Positions 36,564-45,892 of a stretch of DNA of 64,000 bases are shown one piece after another (the first letter of the stretch is position 1; each line of letters begins with the position of its first letter). Location: positions 124,001 to 188,000 of the forward strand of contig NZ_JABUXU010000002.1 in assembly GCF_014897675.1 (NCBI RefSeq). The letters run 5' to 3'. Position numbers and translations under genes: made by a program. A model generated the notes under the pieces. That model made no database searches. It saw only the letters and a list, made by a program, of their open reading frames with translations, and had not been told where the DNA came from. Source of the stretch: Advenella sp. FME57. GTDB lineage: Bacteria > Pseudomonadota > Gammaproteobacteria > Burkholderiales > Burkholderiaceae_B.

Positions 36564-37694
36564 ATGGCAAAACGTGATTACTACGAAGCCCTGGGTCTGG
36601 CCAAAAACGCTTCGGACGAGGACATCAAGAAGGCGTATCGCAAACTCGCCATGAAGTATCACCCGGATCGCAACCCGGACAGTCATGAGGCAGAAGAAAA
36701 ATTCAAGGAAGCCAAGGAAGCCTACGAGATTCTGTCCGATCCGCAGAAACGCGATGCCTATGACCGCTATGGTCATGCGGGCGTGGATCCCAATGCAGGC
36801 ATGGGCGGCGCCGGTGGTGCCGGCTTTGGGGATGTCTTTGGTGACATCTTCGGCGACATCTTCGGCGGTGGCGGTGGCGGTGGTGGACGGCGTGGCGGTG
36901 GCCCGCAGGTATTCCGCGGCGCCGATCTGCGCTATCGGCTGGATATTACCCTTGAGCAGGCTGCCAAGGGGATGGAAACCGAGATTCGCGTACCAAGTTG
37001 GGAAAATTGTGATGTCTGCCATGGCTCCGGTGCCAAACCCGGCACCGAGCCTACGACCTGCCACACCTGCCATGGCGCGGGTGCAGTGCGTATGCAGCAG
37101 GGCTTTTTCAGCGTTCAGCAAACTTGCCCGACCTGCCATGGCACAGGCAAGGAAATCAAGGATCCGTGCACGGCATGTGACGGCGTAGGCCGCAAGCGCA
37201 AGAATAAAACCCTGCAGGTTAAGATTCCAGCCGGAATCGATGACGGGATGCGTATTCGCTCGGGAAGTAACGGCGAACCAGGCGTCAATGGTGGTCCTGC
37301 GGGTGACCTGTATGTCGAAATTTCCATCAAGGAACACAGTATTTTCAAACGTGATGGCGACGATCTGCACTGTGAAGTGCCGCTGCCGTTTGTGACTGCA
37401 ACCCTGGGGGGTGATCTGGAAGTGCCCACATTGGGTGGCAAAGGCGAAATTACAGTTCCTGAAGGCACGCAGAGCGGCAAAGTTTTCCGTTTGCGTGGCA
37501 AGGGCATCAAGGGTATTCGGGCTTCCTATCCAGGTGACCTGTATTGCCATGTCGTTGTCGAAACACCAATTCGGTTGAGCGACGAACAGAAGGCGCTGTT
37601 GCGGCAGTTCGAGACCTCGCTTAACGATGGAGGCGATCGCCATTCCCCAAAGAATAAATCCTGGACCGACAGAGTGAAAGATTTTTTCAGCTGA
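36564..37694 (+). CDS. dnaJ: Chaperone protein DnaJ
   Basis: A 376-residue Hsp40. J domain with the HPD motif in YHPDRNPDS (residues ~33-41), a Gly-rich linker ([20 protein letters not shown]), four zinc-finger CxxCxGxG repeats ([32 protein letters not shown]), and the C-terminal substrate-binding domains. It stimulates DnaK ATPase. Third gene of the grpE-dnaK-dnaJ set. Confidence 0.98.
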   Translation: MAKRDYYEALGLAKNASDEDIKKAYRKLAMKYHPDRNPDSHEAEEKFKEAKEAYEILSDPQKRDAYDRYGHAGVDPNAGMGGAGGAGFGDVFGDIFGDIFGGGGGGGGRRGGGPQVFRGADLRYRLDITLEQAAKGMETEIRVPSWENCDVCHGSGAKPGTEPTTCHTCHGAGAVRMQQGFFSVQQTCPTCHGTGKEIKDPCTACDGVGRKRKNKTLQVKIPAGIDDGMRIRSGSNGEPGVNGGPAGDLYVEISIKEHSIFKRDGDDLHCEVPLPFVTATLGGDLEVPTLGGKGEITVPEGTQSGKVFRLRGKGIKGIRASYPGDLYCHVVVETPIRLSDEQKALLRQFETSLNDGGDRHSPKNKSWTDRVKDFFS

Positions 37695-37734
37695 TCACTG
37701 AACATGCCTGTCCAGGCTGCGGTTCCTATTTAGA

Positions 37735-37764
37735 ATGCACGTATCACTACGTGCATTTTTTTTT
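37735..37764 (+). terminator. Intrinsic terminator of dnaJ
   Basis: TGCACGTA and TACGTGCA pair around TCAC and are followed by nine T residues. Confidence 0.92.
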
Positions 37765-37809
37765 GCATGAATTTGTGTTCGCTACGTTCAATATCGGGGA
37801 GTATGTCAT

Positions 37810-38700
37810 ATGTCATCAACAAGCAGTCTTCGTTTTGCGCTTGCAGCCAATCGCCTGCACCATGCAACACCTGATGCGGGTCTGTTTACCTGGCTTAAGG
37901 CTTCATCCGAGACGATTCGCGAACTGGATATAGAGCTGCATACCGTCGGCCGTACGTATGACGCCCTCCAACGCGAAGGCTTTTTGTCGGGTTACCGGAA
38001 AAATATCCGTTATCCATATGGGCGGGAAGGGGGGCTGATGAAGCTGGTATCTCGCGTAACCGTCCACGAAGCAACGCCTATTACACTGGATGGTGCCATT
38101 TATCTTATTGATCCGGTGGACCCCTCGTCGATTTTCCCCGAGGCATTAGCGCTCAAGCGGCAGTGCATTACCCACGGCAAGCCATTTATTTCGACTGTGG
38201 CTGGCGCCATCGAATGGATGGAAGTTGAGCGTGTATTGGCAGGGCTGGAGCCCCTGTCTGACTGCCTGTCGTCCGACGTGATTCGTGGACAGACCATGGC
38301 GCTGATTTCCCATGATGCGCTTAAAGCGGAGATGGTCGCCTATGCCTCGCAGTATTTCGAGATACTGTCGATGTTCGAACGTCGTGTTGCCACGGGCACA
38401 ACCGGCGGCCTGCTGAACGAACTGGCCTGGTCCAAGGGCTGGCCGGCAGACAAACCCTGGGTGGATCGTTATCTGAGCGGCCCATTGGGGGGTGATGCAC
38501 AGATCGCCGATCTGGTTCTGGACAGAAAATGCCAGCGGGTGATCTTTTTTGAAGACCCGCATGTTGCCAGACAGCATGAAGCAGATATTCAGTTGTTGGA
38601 ACGGGCGGTGCGTGTGGCTACGCACGACGCGACCTGTGCAACCGCAAGGCAGGTAGCCCGCAAATGGGCGGATTCCGTGCAACGCGCCAATGCAGTATAG
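37810..38700 (+). CDS. Two-domain methylglyoxal synthase-like protein
   Basis: A 296-residue protein. Residues ~160-290 match methylglyoxal synthase (dihydroxyacetone phosphate to methylglyoxal plus phosphate): TMALISHDALK, VATGTTGG (193-200), YLSGPLGGDAQIADLV with the catalytic base position Asp229, VIFFEDP (Asp249), and QHEAD with His256 and Asp259, equal to E. coli Asp71, Asp91, His98 and Asp101. Residues ~7-137 look like a second, degenerate copy of the same fold: RFALAANRL, LHTVGRTYDAL, GREGGLMKLV and GAIYLIDPV, without the catalytic Asp71 and His98 equivalents. Normal MgsA is about 150 residues. It stands alone between dnaJ and the mod operon. Confidence 0.78.
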   Translation: MSSTSSLRFALAANRLHHATPDAGLFTWLKASSETIRELDIELHTVGRTYDALQREGFLSGYRKNIRYPYGREGGLMKLVSRVTVHEATPITLDGAIYLIDPVDPSSIFPEALALKRQCITHGKPFISTVAGAIEWMEVERVLAGLEPLSDCLSSDVIRGQTMALISHDALKAEMVAYASQYFEILSMFERRVATGTTGGLLNELAWSKGWPADKPWVDRYLSGPLGGDAQIADLVLDRKCQRVIFFEDPHVARQHEADIQLLERAVRVATHDATCATARQVARKWADSVQRANAV

Positions 38701-38860
38701 GCACGTGTGCCAAGACTACATAGCCGTGTGCACTGAGCGCTGATCGCGGCGGAATGAGGCAGGGCGTCAGCAGGCAGAGTCACCCGGCAAGTTCGATAGC
38801 AGCAACCGGGCCTGGGTTTGGCGGGCACGCTCTGCGTTAAAATCGGACGCAAGCAAATTT

Positions 38861-38884
38861 CGATATATAATTGACTATATATCG
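38861..38884 (+). promoter_or_regulatory. ModE-box operator of the mod operon
   Basis: CGATATATA-ATTGAC-TATATATCG is a perfect 9-bp dyad with a 6-bp spacer, close to the ModE consensus (TATATA halves with flanking CG). It lies 77 bp before the modA ATG at 38961. ModE with molybdate represses mod genes. Confidence 0.85.
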
Positions 38885-38960
38885 GGTTATGCCAGCTGTC
38901 GTGAACGTTTCAGGCGCTGGGACCCGATACCTCCTCAATGTTTATTTTGTGCAGGAAGCC

Positions 38961-39737
38961 ATGAAACAAAAAAATATTCGCAGGTATCGCCAGGTGCATG
39001 CACTGGCCGTCGGCCTTGTTTTTTCGGTCACATCCCTTGCGGCTGGCGCCGACACGCTCACAGTGTCGGCCGCTTCCAGCCTGACCAATGTCTTTAAGGA
39101 AGTGGCAGCGGCATACAGCAAAGCCCATCCAGATACCCAAATTCAGTATAACTTTGCCGCCTCGGGGGCGCTGGTGCAGCAGATCCGCCAGGGTGCGCCG
39201 GTGGATGTATTCGCTTCTGCCGACCAGAAAAGCATGGATGACGCGGCTAAAGGCGGGCTGCTTGATGAGGCATCGCGAAAAAATTTCGTACGTAATGAAG
39301 TGGTGCTGATCGTCCCGGCTTCCTCCAATGACTCAGCCAGGGATCTGCAGAGCCTGGAGGCCTCGGCAGTCAAGAGAATCGCCGTGGGCAACGTGGCCAG
39401 CGTGCCTGTCGGCCGTTACACCCGGGAAGGTCTGGAAAAAAGCGGTCAGTGGGGTAAGCTCGCGCCCAAATTCATTTGGGCCGAGAACGTACGTCAGGTG
39501 CTGGATTATGTCTCCCGCGGTGAAGTGCAGGCAGGATTTGTCTATGCCACCGATGCTGCCGTGCGTAGCGACGAGGTCAGCGTGGTCCAGGCCTTGCCGA
39601 TCGATACGCTCGTTAGCTACCCGGTTGCAGTCATCAAGTCTTCGGCCCACGCGGCGCAAGCCCGTTCGTTCGTGCAGTTTCTTGATTCTGAACAGGCACA
39701 GGCCATCTTTGCCAACGCCGGTTTCAAAAAGCCCTGA
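38961..39737 (+). CDS. modA: Molybdate ABC transporter binding protein
   Basis: A 258-residue periplasmic binding protein. The ATG at 38961 gives a signal peptide (MKQKNIRRYRQVHALAVGL, ending AAGA-D), followed by LTVSAASSLTNVFKEVAAAY and NFAASGALVQQIRQGAPVDV, the molybdate-binding core. An in-frame ATG at 38871 lies inside the ModE box and is rejected. First gene of modABC. Confidence 0.95.
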   Translation: MKQKNIRRYRQVHALAVGLVFSVTSLAAGADTLTVSAASSLTNVFKEVAAAYSKAHPDTQIQYNFAASGALVQQIRQGAPVDVFASADQKSMDDAAKGGLLDEASRKNFVRNEVVLIVPASSNDSARDLQSLEASAVKRIAVGNVASVPVGRYTREGLEKSGQWGKLAPKFIWAENVRQVLDYVSRGEVQAGFVYATDAAVRSDEVSVVQALPIDTLVSYPVAVIKSSAHAAQARSFVQFLDSEQAQAIFANAGFKKP

Positions 39738-39749
39738 CGTCAATAAGTT

Positions 39750-40421
39750 ATGGAACCCGTCTGGATCCCCTTGTTGATTTCCCTGAAGGTTGCCGGTTTT
39801 GCAATCCTGATCAATCTTGTGCTGGGCATTGGCACGGGCTGGTTACTGGCGCGCCGCGCCTTTCCCGGCCGGGACCTGCTCGATACCATTTTGACCCTGC
39901 CGATGGTGCTGCCGCCAACCATTCTTGGCTACTATCTGATTGTGCTTCTGGGACGCTATGGCTGGCTGGGGCGCTATCTGGATCAATGGTTTGGCATACA
40001 GTTGATCTTTACCTGGCAGGGCGCGGTCGTGGCCGCGGTCGTGGTCTCGTTTCCGCTGGTATTTAAGCCGGCGCGCGCCGCCTTCGAGAGTGTCGACAGC
40101 AATTATGAAGATGCCGCCCGGGTGCTGGGACTAAATGAGATGGCGCTGTTTTTGCGCGTCACATTGCCATTGGCCTGGCGCGGCATTCTTGCAGGGTTGC
40201 TTTTGGCGTTTGCGCGTGCGTTGGGCGAATTCGGCGCCACACTGATGATTGCCGGCAATATTCCGGGGAAAACCCAGACGCTTTCCATTGCGGTGTATGA
40301 AGCCGTGCAAGCGGGGGCCGATGCGCAGGCCAATTTCATTGTGACGGTCATATCCATTGTATGCATTATCATTCTGTTTTCCGCAAGATATCTGGCGCCG
40401 CGCCGTTTGGAGCAGCAATGA
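39750..40421 (+). CDS. modB: Molybdate ABC transporter permease
   Basis: A 223-residue inner-membrane protein with five hydrophobic segments and the permease signature AARVLGLNEMALFLRVTLPL in its EAA loop; ARALGEFGATLMIAGNIPGK is the typical ModB C-terminal stretch. It lies 12 bp after modA and overlaps modC by 4 bp. Confidence 0.95.
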   Translation: MEPVWIPLLISLKVAGFAILINLVLGIGTGWLLARRAFPGRDLLDTILTLPMVLPPTILGYYLIVLLGRYGWLGRYLDQWFGIQLIFTWQGAVVAAVVVSFPLVFKPARAAFESVDSNYEDAARVLGLNEMALFLRVTLPLAWRGILAGLLLAFARALGEFGATLMIAGNIPGKTQTLSIAVYEAVQAGADAQANFIVTVISIVCIIILFSARYLAPRRLEQQ

Positions 40422-41182
40422 GAGCCACAATGAGAGAGGCTGCAATGACGCCCGACCAGAGCCGACTGGGTGCAGATTCTGTTATGAATGAACCCCATAC
40501 GCCGTTTCAGCTGGATGTGTCCATTCGCCGCCAATTGCCGGCCGCGCGGCATGGTTTCACACTGGATGTCGACTTTTCTGCACGTACCCGGCGCATCGTG
40601 ATCCAGGGGCCGTCTGGCGCCGGCAAAAGCATGACATTGCGTGCCCTGGCCGGGTTGATGAGGCCGGACAGCGGCCGGGTTGTGCTGAACCAGGATGTCT
40701 TGTTCGATTCTGCTGCGGGCATTGCCAGAACACCCCGGCAACGGCAAATATCCTACCTTTTCCAGGACTATGCGCTGTTTCCCCATTTGACAGTGCGGCA
40801 AAACGTGGCCTTCAGCCTTACGCACGGTTTGTTGAACCCGACGCGCAATGCCTGGCGCGAAGAAACGGATTACTGGCTGGACAAGATGCATATGCAAGCC
40901 TATGCCGATCGCTATCCGGAACAGCTTTCCGGCGGACAAAAGCAAAGGGTGGCGCTGGCGCGGGCGCTGGCCAGCCATCCGCGCCTGCTGTTGCTTGACG
41001 AGCCTTTCGCCGCGCTGGACACCAATTTGCGGCAACACTTGCGCCAGGAGATCAGCCAATTGCAATCACAACTGCAATTGCCTTTGATTCTGGTCACACA
41101 CGACCCTGTCGATGTGGCTGTTTTTGGAGATCTGCTGCTGCATGCTCACAATGGCAGTATTCGTGAGCGGGGGGCAGCATGA
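40418..41182 (+). CDS. modC: Molybdate ABC transporter ATP-binding protein
   Basis: A 254-residue ATPase started at the ATG overlapping the modB stop (ATGA). Walker A is IQGPSGAGKSMTLRAL, signature LSGGQKQRVALARAL, Walker B LLLLDEPFAALDTNL and switch His in LILVTHDP. It is shorter than E. coli ModC (352) because the C-terminal TOBE domain is missing; the TOBE function is supplied by the next gene. In-frame ATGs at 40427 and 40445 are possible alternatives. Confidence 0.93.
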   Translation: MRATMREAAMTPDQSRLGADSVMNEPHTPFQLDVSIRRQLPAARHGFTLDVDFSARTRRIVIQGPSGAGKSMTLRALAGLMRPDSGRVVLNQDVLFDSAAGIARTPRQRQISYLFQDYALFPHLTVRQNVAFSLTHGLLNPTRNAWREETDYWLDKMHMQAYADRYPEQLSGGQKQRVALARALASHPRLLLLDEPFAALDTNLRQHLRQEISQLQSQLQLPLILVTHDPVDVAVFGDLLLHAHNGSIRERGAA

Positions 41183-42048
41183 TACGGCGGCAAGCACCTG
41201 TTGAGGAATCTGCCAGCGTCCCTGAGCCTGCAACCCGTTCTTCGGCGAGCACGGACACGGTCGCTGAAAGCCCGCAGCCACGACTGAATGTGCGCACGGC
41301 CATCGGTTTCGGGCTGGAGCACCACGTGCTGGCGGACGAGCGCGATCTGCAACTGCTCGGTCATGTGCATCGCCTGGGTTCCATCACCCGCGCGGCCCAG
41401 GCCGCGGGCGTGACTTACAAGACGGCCTGGGATAGGTTGCGCAATCTGCAGACCCGTCTTGGTCATGCTGTTGTGATTGCCGCCAAGGGCGGGCGCGGCG
41501 GCGGAAGAACACTGCTCAGTGAAAAAGGGCAGGCGCTGCTGCAGTATTATGAACAACTGCGAAAACAACAGGATCATGCCGTTGAGCCCGATATTGAACT
41601 CGATGCAGTAGGCGGCCTGGCAGCACGCCCCTTGCCCCTGCGCAAAACCAGTGCGCGTAACCATTTGCAGGGCGTGGTCGCGGCCATTGAGCGCGATGGC
41701 ATGCGCGACGCAATCAGCGTCAGGCTGCACGACTCGGTGCATGTGAGCGTCAATATTACGCACGCCAGCACGCAGGCGCTGGGTCTGAAAAAGGGCGTGG
41801 CCGTCTATCTGCTCATCAAAGCGCCGGCAATCCGGTTCGCTCGACACCACCACATGCAGCAGAATGTATTTTGCGGGCTTATCCGCAGTACCCGGCGGGT
41901 GCAGGATCAGCAGGAACTCGAGGTGCAGATTGCACCCGATGTTCATCTGATCACTGTTGCGGGGCAGGACCAGGCACAGTCCTTGCGCAAGGGAGAGCGG
42001 ATCTGGGTTCATATCGATCCCGATACGGTAATTCTGGGCGTCGATTGA
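41179..42048 (+). CDS. modE: ModE-type molybdate-responsive regulator
   Basis: A 289-residue regulator overlapping modC by 4 bp. The N-terminal winged helix-turn-helix contains LGSITRAAQAAGVTYKTAWD and the wing KGGRGGGRTLLSEKG (residues ~70-110), and two molybdate-binding TOBE/MopI-like domains follow (ARNHLQGVVAAIERDG... and QNVFCGLIRSTRRVQ...). With molybdate bound it should repress modABC through the box at 38861. Being last in the operon makes it self-limiting. Confidence 0.9.
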   Translation: MIRRQAPVEESASVPEPATRSSASTDTVAESPQPRLNVRTAIGFGLEHHVLADERDLQLLGHVHRLGSITRAAQAAGVTYKTAWDRLRNLQTRLGHAVVIAAKGGRGGGRTLLSEKGQALLQYYEQLRKQQDHAVEPDIELDAVGGLAARPLPLRKTSARNHLQGVVAAIERDGMRDAISVRLHDSVHVSVNITHASTQALGLKKGVAVYLLIKAPAIRFARHHHMQQNVFCGLIRSTRRVQDQQELEVQIAPDVHLITVAGQDQAQSLRKGERIWVHIDPDTVILGVD

Positions 42049-42160
42049 AAGGGTGCGTACAGCACCGGTGTTTTTTTATTCGTCCGTCAGGGACGAGCTG
42101 ATTAATGATGTTGTTGTCAGATATAAAAATGCCAGGCCACGCCGATGGTACTGAAAAAGA

Positions 42161-43333
42161 TTATTTCGACAACTGCCGCATGGCCGCTTCGATACCCGTC
42201 ATGGTAACCGGATACATGTGGTTCTGCATGATATTGCGGATGACATCAATTGACTGCCGATATTGCCAGTAGGCTTGTGGTTCGGGATTGAGCCAGATGG
42301 TCTTGGGCCAGGCGTCCAGGATGCGGGTCAGCCAGACGGCGCCAGCCTCCTTGTTGTAGTGTTCCACCGAACCACCGGGGTGGACAATTTCGTATGGACT
42401 CATGGTGGCGTCGCCCACGAAAATAACACGCCAGTTGGTGTTGTAAGTTCGCAGCAGCTCCCAGGTGTCGGTATACACCCGGCGTCCGCCAGCGTCATAA
42501 CGCCAGAAACGCTCATAGGGACAATTGTGAAAGTACCAGACTTCCAGATTACGAAACTCAGTGCGCGAGGCCGAAAACAATTCCTCGACGCGCGCGATAT
42601 GATCATCCATGCTGCCACCGACATCCAGAAGCATCAGCACATTGACCGCATTGTGCCGTTCCGGCACCATTTTGACATCAAGAAAGCCGGCGTTGCGCGC
42701 CGTGCTGCGAATGGTGTCATCCAGATCCAGCTCTTCTGCAGCGCCTTCACGGGCAAAGCGGCGCAGGCGCCGCAGGGCAACCTTGAAATTGCGTGTACCC
42801 AGTTCCTGTTGATCGTCATATTCCCGAAAACGGCGCTCCTCCCACACCTTGACTGCAGTTCGGTTACCTGCAGACGGGCCGCCAACGCGGATGCCTTCCG
42901 GGTGATAGCCGCTATTGCCAAACGGTGATGTACCGCCGGTGCCCACCCATTTGCTGCCCCCGGCATGGCGCTCTTTCTGCTCGTTCAGGCGTTCCTTGAA
43001 CATCTCCATGAGCTTGTCCCAGCCGTGCTTTTCAAGCGCTGCTTTCTCTTCGGGCGTCAGGTTCTTCTGCATCTGGCTGATCAGCCAGTCCAGCGGAATG
43101 TCGGGGCCTGCGGGCAGGGAGGCGGGCAGTTTCTTGACATACAGGGCAAAGGCCTGGTCAAAGCGGTCAAAAAGCGTTTCGTCCTTGACCAGCGTCAGGC
43201 GCGCAAGATGATAGAAGTCATCGAGTGACGGCGGCATGACGCGCTCGCGCAGGACTTCGAGCAGGGTCAGGTATTCCTTGACCGAGACCGGAATCTTGTG
43301 ATTTTTCAGGTGATAGAAGAAGTCGATAAACAT
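42161..43333 (-). CDS. VWA-domain CoxE-like protein
   Basis: A 390-residue protein started at the ATG at 43333 (MFIDFFYHLKNHKIPVSVKE). The N-terminal ~180 residues are a helical CoxE-type domain and the C-terminal half is a VWA domain with the MIDAS sequence LLDVGGSMDDHIARVEELFS and AVNVLM before it. Such proteins pair with MoxR AAA ATPases and act as a cofactor or metal insertion/chaperone system. It is 34 bp downstream of the MoxR gene. Confidence 0.88.
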   Translation of the reverse strand: MFIDFFYHLKNHKIPVSVKEYLTLLEVLRERVMPPSLDDFYHLARLTLVKDETLFDRFDQAFALYVKKLPASLPAGPDIPLDWLISQMQKNLTPEEKAALEKHGWDKLMEMFKERLNEQKERHAGGSKWVGTGGTSPFGNSGYHPEGIRVGGPSAGNRTAVKVWEERRFREYDDQQELGTRNFKVALRRLRRFAREGAAEELDLDDTIRSTARNAGFLDVKMVPERHNAVNVLMLLDVGGSMDDHIARVEELFSASRTEFRNLEVWYFHNCPYERFWRYDAGGRRVYTDTWELLRTYNTNWRVIFVGDATMSPYEIVHPGGSVEHYNKEAGAVWLTRILDAWPKTIWLNPEPQAYWQYRQSIDVIRNIMQNHMYPVTMTGIEAAMRQLSK

Positions 43334-43367
43334 AGTTTGCTTGTCACCCCGAAACCAGTGCGCTTGA

Positions 43368-44240
43368 TTAGCGCCGTGTCTGACGGGACAGACCCGACAG
43401 GCGTTCCAGCAGGCTGATGTCCTGCTCGTTCTTGAGCAGCGCGCCGGCCATGACTGGAACCGAGGTCGCCGCATGCGCATCAATGCGGGCTGCGTCGATG
43501 TCTTCGGCCAGCAACAGGGCCAGCCAGTCCAGGAATTCGGACGTGGACGGTTTTTTCTTCAGGCCCGGCGCATCGCGCAGCATGAAGAAATGATCCATCG
43601 CGGCGCGCAGAATATCGGTTTTAACTTCCGGGTAGTGCACTTTGACAATTTCGCGCAGCGTATCGCGGTCGGGGAACTGGATGTAATGGAAAAAGCAACG
43701 GCGTAAAAAGGCGTCGGGCAGTTCCTTTTCATTGTTGGAGGTGATAATGACCAGCGGACGGTGTTTGGCACGAATGGTCTGGCCGGTTTCATACACATGA
43801 AATTCCATCTGGTCCAGTTCGCGCAGCAGGTCGTTGGGAAATTCGATATCGGCCTTGTCGATCTCATCGATCAGCACTACAGTAGGCACATCGGATTCGA
43901 AGGCCTGCCACAGCACGCCTTTGCGGATGTAATTGGCAATGTCGCGAACCCGTTCGTCACCCAGCTGCGAGTCGCGCAGGCGCGAGACGGCATCGTATTC
44001 ATATAAGCCCTGATGCGCTTTGGTGGTGGATTTCACATGCCATTGCAGTAGTGGATAGCCCAAGGCCCCGGCTACTTCTTCGGCCAGCATGGTTTTGCCT
44101 GTACCCGGCTCGCCCTTGATCAACAGGGGCCGCTGCAGTGTAAGGGCGGCATTGACAGCCAGCTTGAGGTCGTCGGTGGCAACGTAACGTTCAGTGCCGG
44201 CAAAGCGGCTTGGATTCGGTGGAGATTGGCTAGGTTTCAT
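43368..44240 (-). CDS. MoxR-family AAA+ ATPase
   Basis: A 290-residue ATPase. Walker A is GEPGTGKTMLAEEV (about residues 44-57), Walker B is TVVLIDEIDKAD, sensor 1 is VIITSNNEKELPDAF and the arginine finger region LRRCFFHYIQFPD. ATG at 44240 is chosen as MKPSQSPPNPSRFAG. MoxR ATPases help assemble metal- or cofactor-containing enzymes with a VWA partner, which is encoded just downstream. Which target is served here is unknown. Confidence 0.9.
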   Translation of the reverse strand: MKPSQSPPNPSRFAGTERYVATDDLKLAVNAALTLQRPLLIKGEPGTGKTMLAEEVAGALGYPLLQWHVKSTTKAHQGLYEYDAVSRLRDSQLGDERVRDIANYIRKGVLWQAFESDVPTVVLIDEIDKADIEFPNDLLRELDQMEFHVYETGQTIRAKHRPLVIITSNNEKELPDAFLRRCFFHYIQFPDRDTLREIVKVHYPEVKTDILRAAMDHFFMLRDAPGLKKKPSTSEFLDWLALLLAEDIDAARIDAHAATSVPVMAGALLKNEQDISLLERLSGLSRQTRR

Positions 44241-44403
44241 TTCAATTCTGCAACAAAATAGGGATGATTTGAGCATCTGACCCCCAATACTACCCTAATC
44301 TAGATCAATTATGTCGTACAATCTCAAGCTTTAAAGCTGATCCGACCCGCTGGCAGTCTCGCGGTACGTTCAATCTCGAAATTCGCTAACAAAAGAGCAA
44401 AAT

Positions 44404-44757
44404 ATGAAGTTATCCGCTTTCAAGCGCTCAGTTGCTGCGCTCGCCATTGTGGTTCCCTGTGCCTTCTTTAGTCAGGCATTTGCCCAGCAGGCTGCTGCTC
44501 CCAAAGGGGACATCGAAGCTGCCAAAGGCAAAATCTCCATGTGTATTGGTTGTCACGGCATTCCTGAATACCGTGCCAGCTTTCCCGAAGTCTATCGGGT
44601 TCCCATGATTTCGGGCCAGAATGCGGACTACATTGTTGCTGCATTGAAAGAATACAAATCCGGTGCCCGGACTTTCCCTTCCATGGTCGCTATCGCAAAA
44701 AGCCTGTCTGATCAGGATATGCTGGATATCGCAGCCTATTTTTCTCAAGTAAAATAA
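44404..44757 (+). CDS. Periplasmic c-type cytochrome
   Basis: A 117-residue monoheme cytochrome c with a signal peptide (MKLSAFKRSVAALAIVVPCA, ending AFAQ) and a CIGCHG heme-binding motif at residue ~48. MISGQNADYIVAALKEYKSG and ISGQ then AIAKSLSDQDMLDIAAYFSQ are typical of the cytochrome c4/c5 family, the methionine ligand being in VPMISGQ. It carries electrons in the periplasm, probably to a terminal oxidase. Followed 13 bp later by a second such gene. Confidence 0.9.
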   Translation: MKLSAFKRSVAALAIVVPCAFFSQAFAQQAAAPKGDIEAAKGKISMCIGCHGIPEYRASFPEVYRVPMISGQNADYIVAALKEYKSGARTFPSMVAIAKSLSDQDMLDIAAYFSQVK

Positions 44758-44770
44758 TCCGGGAACTGAT

Positions 44771-45139
44771 ATGAAACGCGTCTCTATTTTATTGTCAGGT
44801 GCCATATGCGCACTTGTGGGTGTGGCATCTGCCCAGGCGGCTGATCTGGCTGCCGGCAAGGCCGCATTTGAAAAGAACGGTTGTGTGGCCTGTCACGGCG
44901 CCGCCGGCGACAAAACCATTGCACCGATGTACCCCATTCTGGCTGGCCAGCATGACGACTATCTGGTCCATGCATTGACTGCATACCAGCGTGGCGTCAG
45001 CAATGCGCCCAATTCTGCCAATATTCGCAAGAATCCGATCATGGGCAACGAAATCAAGAAATTGGGTTCAGCCGATATTGTCAACATCGCAGCATGGCTT
45101 TCTGCACAGGAAGGTCCACTGACACACAACCGCAAATAA
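44771..45139 (+). CDS. Periplasmic c-type cytochrome
   Basis: A 122-residue monoheme cytochrome c. Signal peptide ends ASAQA-ADL; the heme motif is CVACHG (residue ~36). YPILAGQHDDYLVHALTAYQ and IKKLGSADIVNIAAWLSAQ match the c4/c5 family, as in the preceding gene, so the pair looks like a duplicated electron carrier. It is co-transcribed with the preceding gene and ends at a strong terminator. Confidence 0.9.
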   Translation: MKRVSILLSGAICALVGVASAQAADLAAGKAAFEKNGCVACHGAAGDKTIAPMYPILAGQHDDYLVHALTAYQRGVSNAPNSANIRKNPIMGNEIKKLGSADIVNIAAWLSAQEGPLTHNRK

Positions 45140-45463
45140 GCTGGCTTCCGGTTATCACGATCGGAATATTGCAGCTGCATAAAGGTGTCGTCATTCATTA
45201 CATGCATGAACGCCAGACAGAAAAAAACCGGAATAGATATGTTCCGGTTTTTTTTGTCTTGGCCAGAGCGACAGGTGCACAGGCCGAGAGGTCTGGTGCG
45301 TTGACCGCATCTCCCATCGCGCAAAGCGTTCGATGAACGAGTCCGCAATGCACTCGACTTCGGCCGGAAAGCGGCCGGGGTGCAGGTCTGGTTGTTTTCG
45401 TGCGTTATGCGCAAGTGCGATGGTAGAAGAGGGATGAGGTCTGTTGGCCCCACATCGGCGATT
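45140..45463. other. Intergenic region with terminator
   Basis: 324 bp between the cytochrome operon and the convergent DUF1841-type gene. It contains the bidirectional terminator at 45225-45255 and otherwise no supported gene. Confidence 0.55.
45225..45255. terminator. Bidirectional terminator after cytochrome operon
   Basis: AAACCGGAA and TTCCGGTTT pair around an 8-base loop with T-runs on both strands. Confidence 0.88.
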
Positions 45464-45892
45464 TCAATGCCTGGTTGAATGCTGGCGCAGCAGTTCCAGG
45501 TAATGATCGGTGTCCAGCGGCTTGCCCAGTCGCTGTGATTCCCAGATAACCTGGCCCAGGCATTCCATGATTTCGTGCATGGCGTGATGTTCATCGCTGC
45601 GGGCAGCCAATTGCTCATAGATGCCGCGAATGCCTGGCGGATGGTCAATGGATACCTGTTCATTGATGGCCAGATGCATGGACAAGTGCAAAAACGGATT
45701 GACCTGTCCCTTTTCTACCGAGAACTCCTGCTGAGCGGCATCCGGGTTCTCCAGCGCAGTGTGGTACTCCGGATGTTGCAAAATCCAGGTCAGCGCCATG
45801 GACTCCATTGGCGTGAGGATTTTATTCTGACGATGTTTGGCCCAGGTTTCCGTAAAAAACTGGCGAACCTGATCGCGGGATGGATTGAACAT
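45464..45892 (-). CDS. DUF1841-type conserved protein
   Basis: A 142-residue protein from the ATG at 45892 (MFNPSRDQVRQFFTETWAKH). NPFLHLSMHLAINEQVSIDH and MECLGQVIWESQRLGKPLD are the recognisable stretches of this small beta-/gamma-proteobacterial family of unknown function. It has a His-rich helix pair that may bind metal (inference). No signal peptide. Convergent with the cytochrome pair. Confidence 0.8.
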   Translation of the reverse strand: MFNPSRDQVRQFFTETWAKHRQNKILTPMESMALTWILQHPEYHTALENPDAAQQEFSVEKGQVNPFLHLSMHLAINEQVSIDHPPGIRGIYEQLAARSDEHHAMHEIMECLGQVIWESQRLGKPLDTDHYLELLRQHSTRH

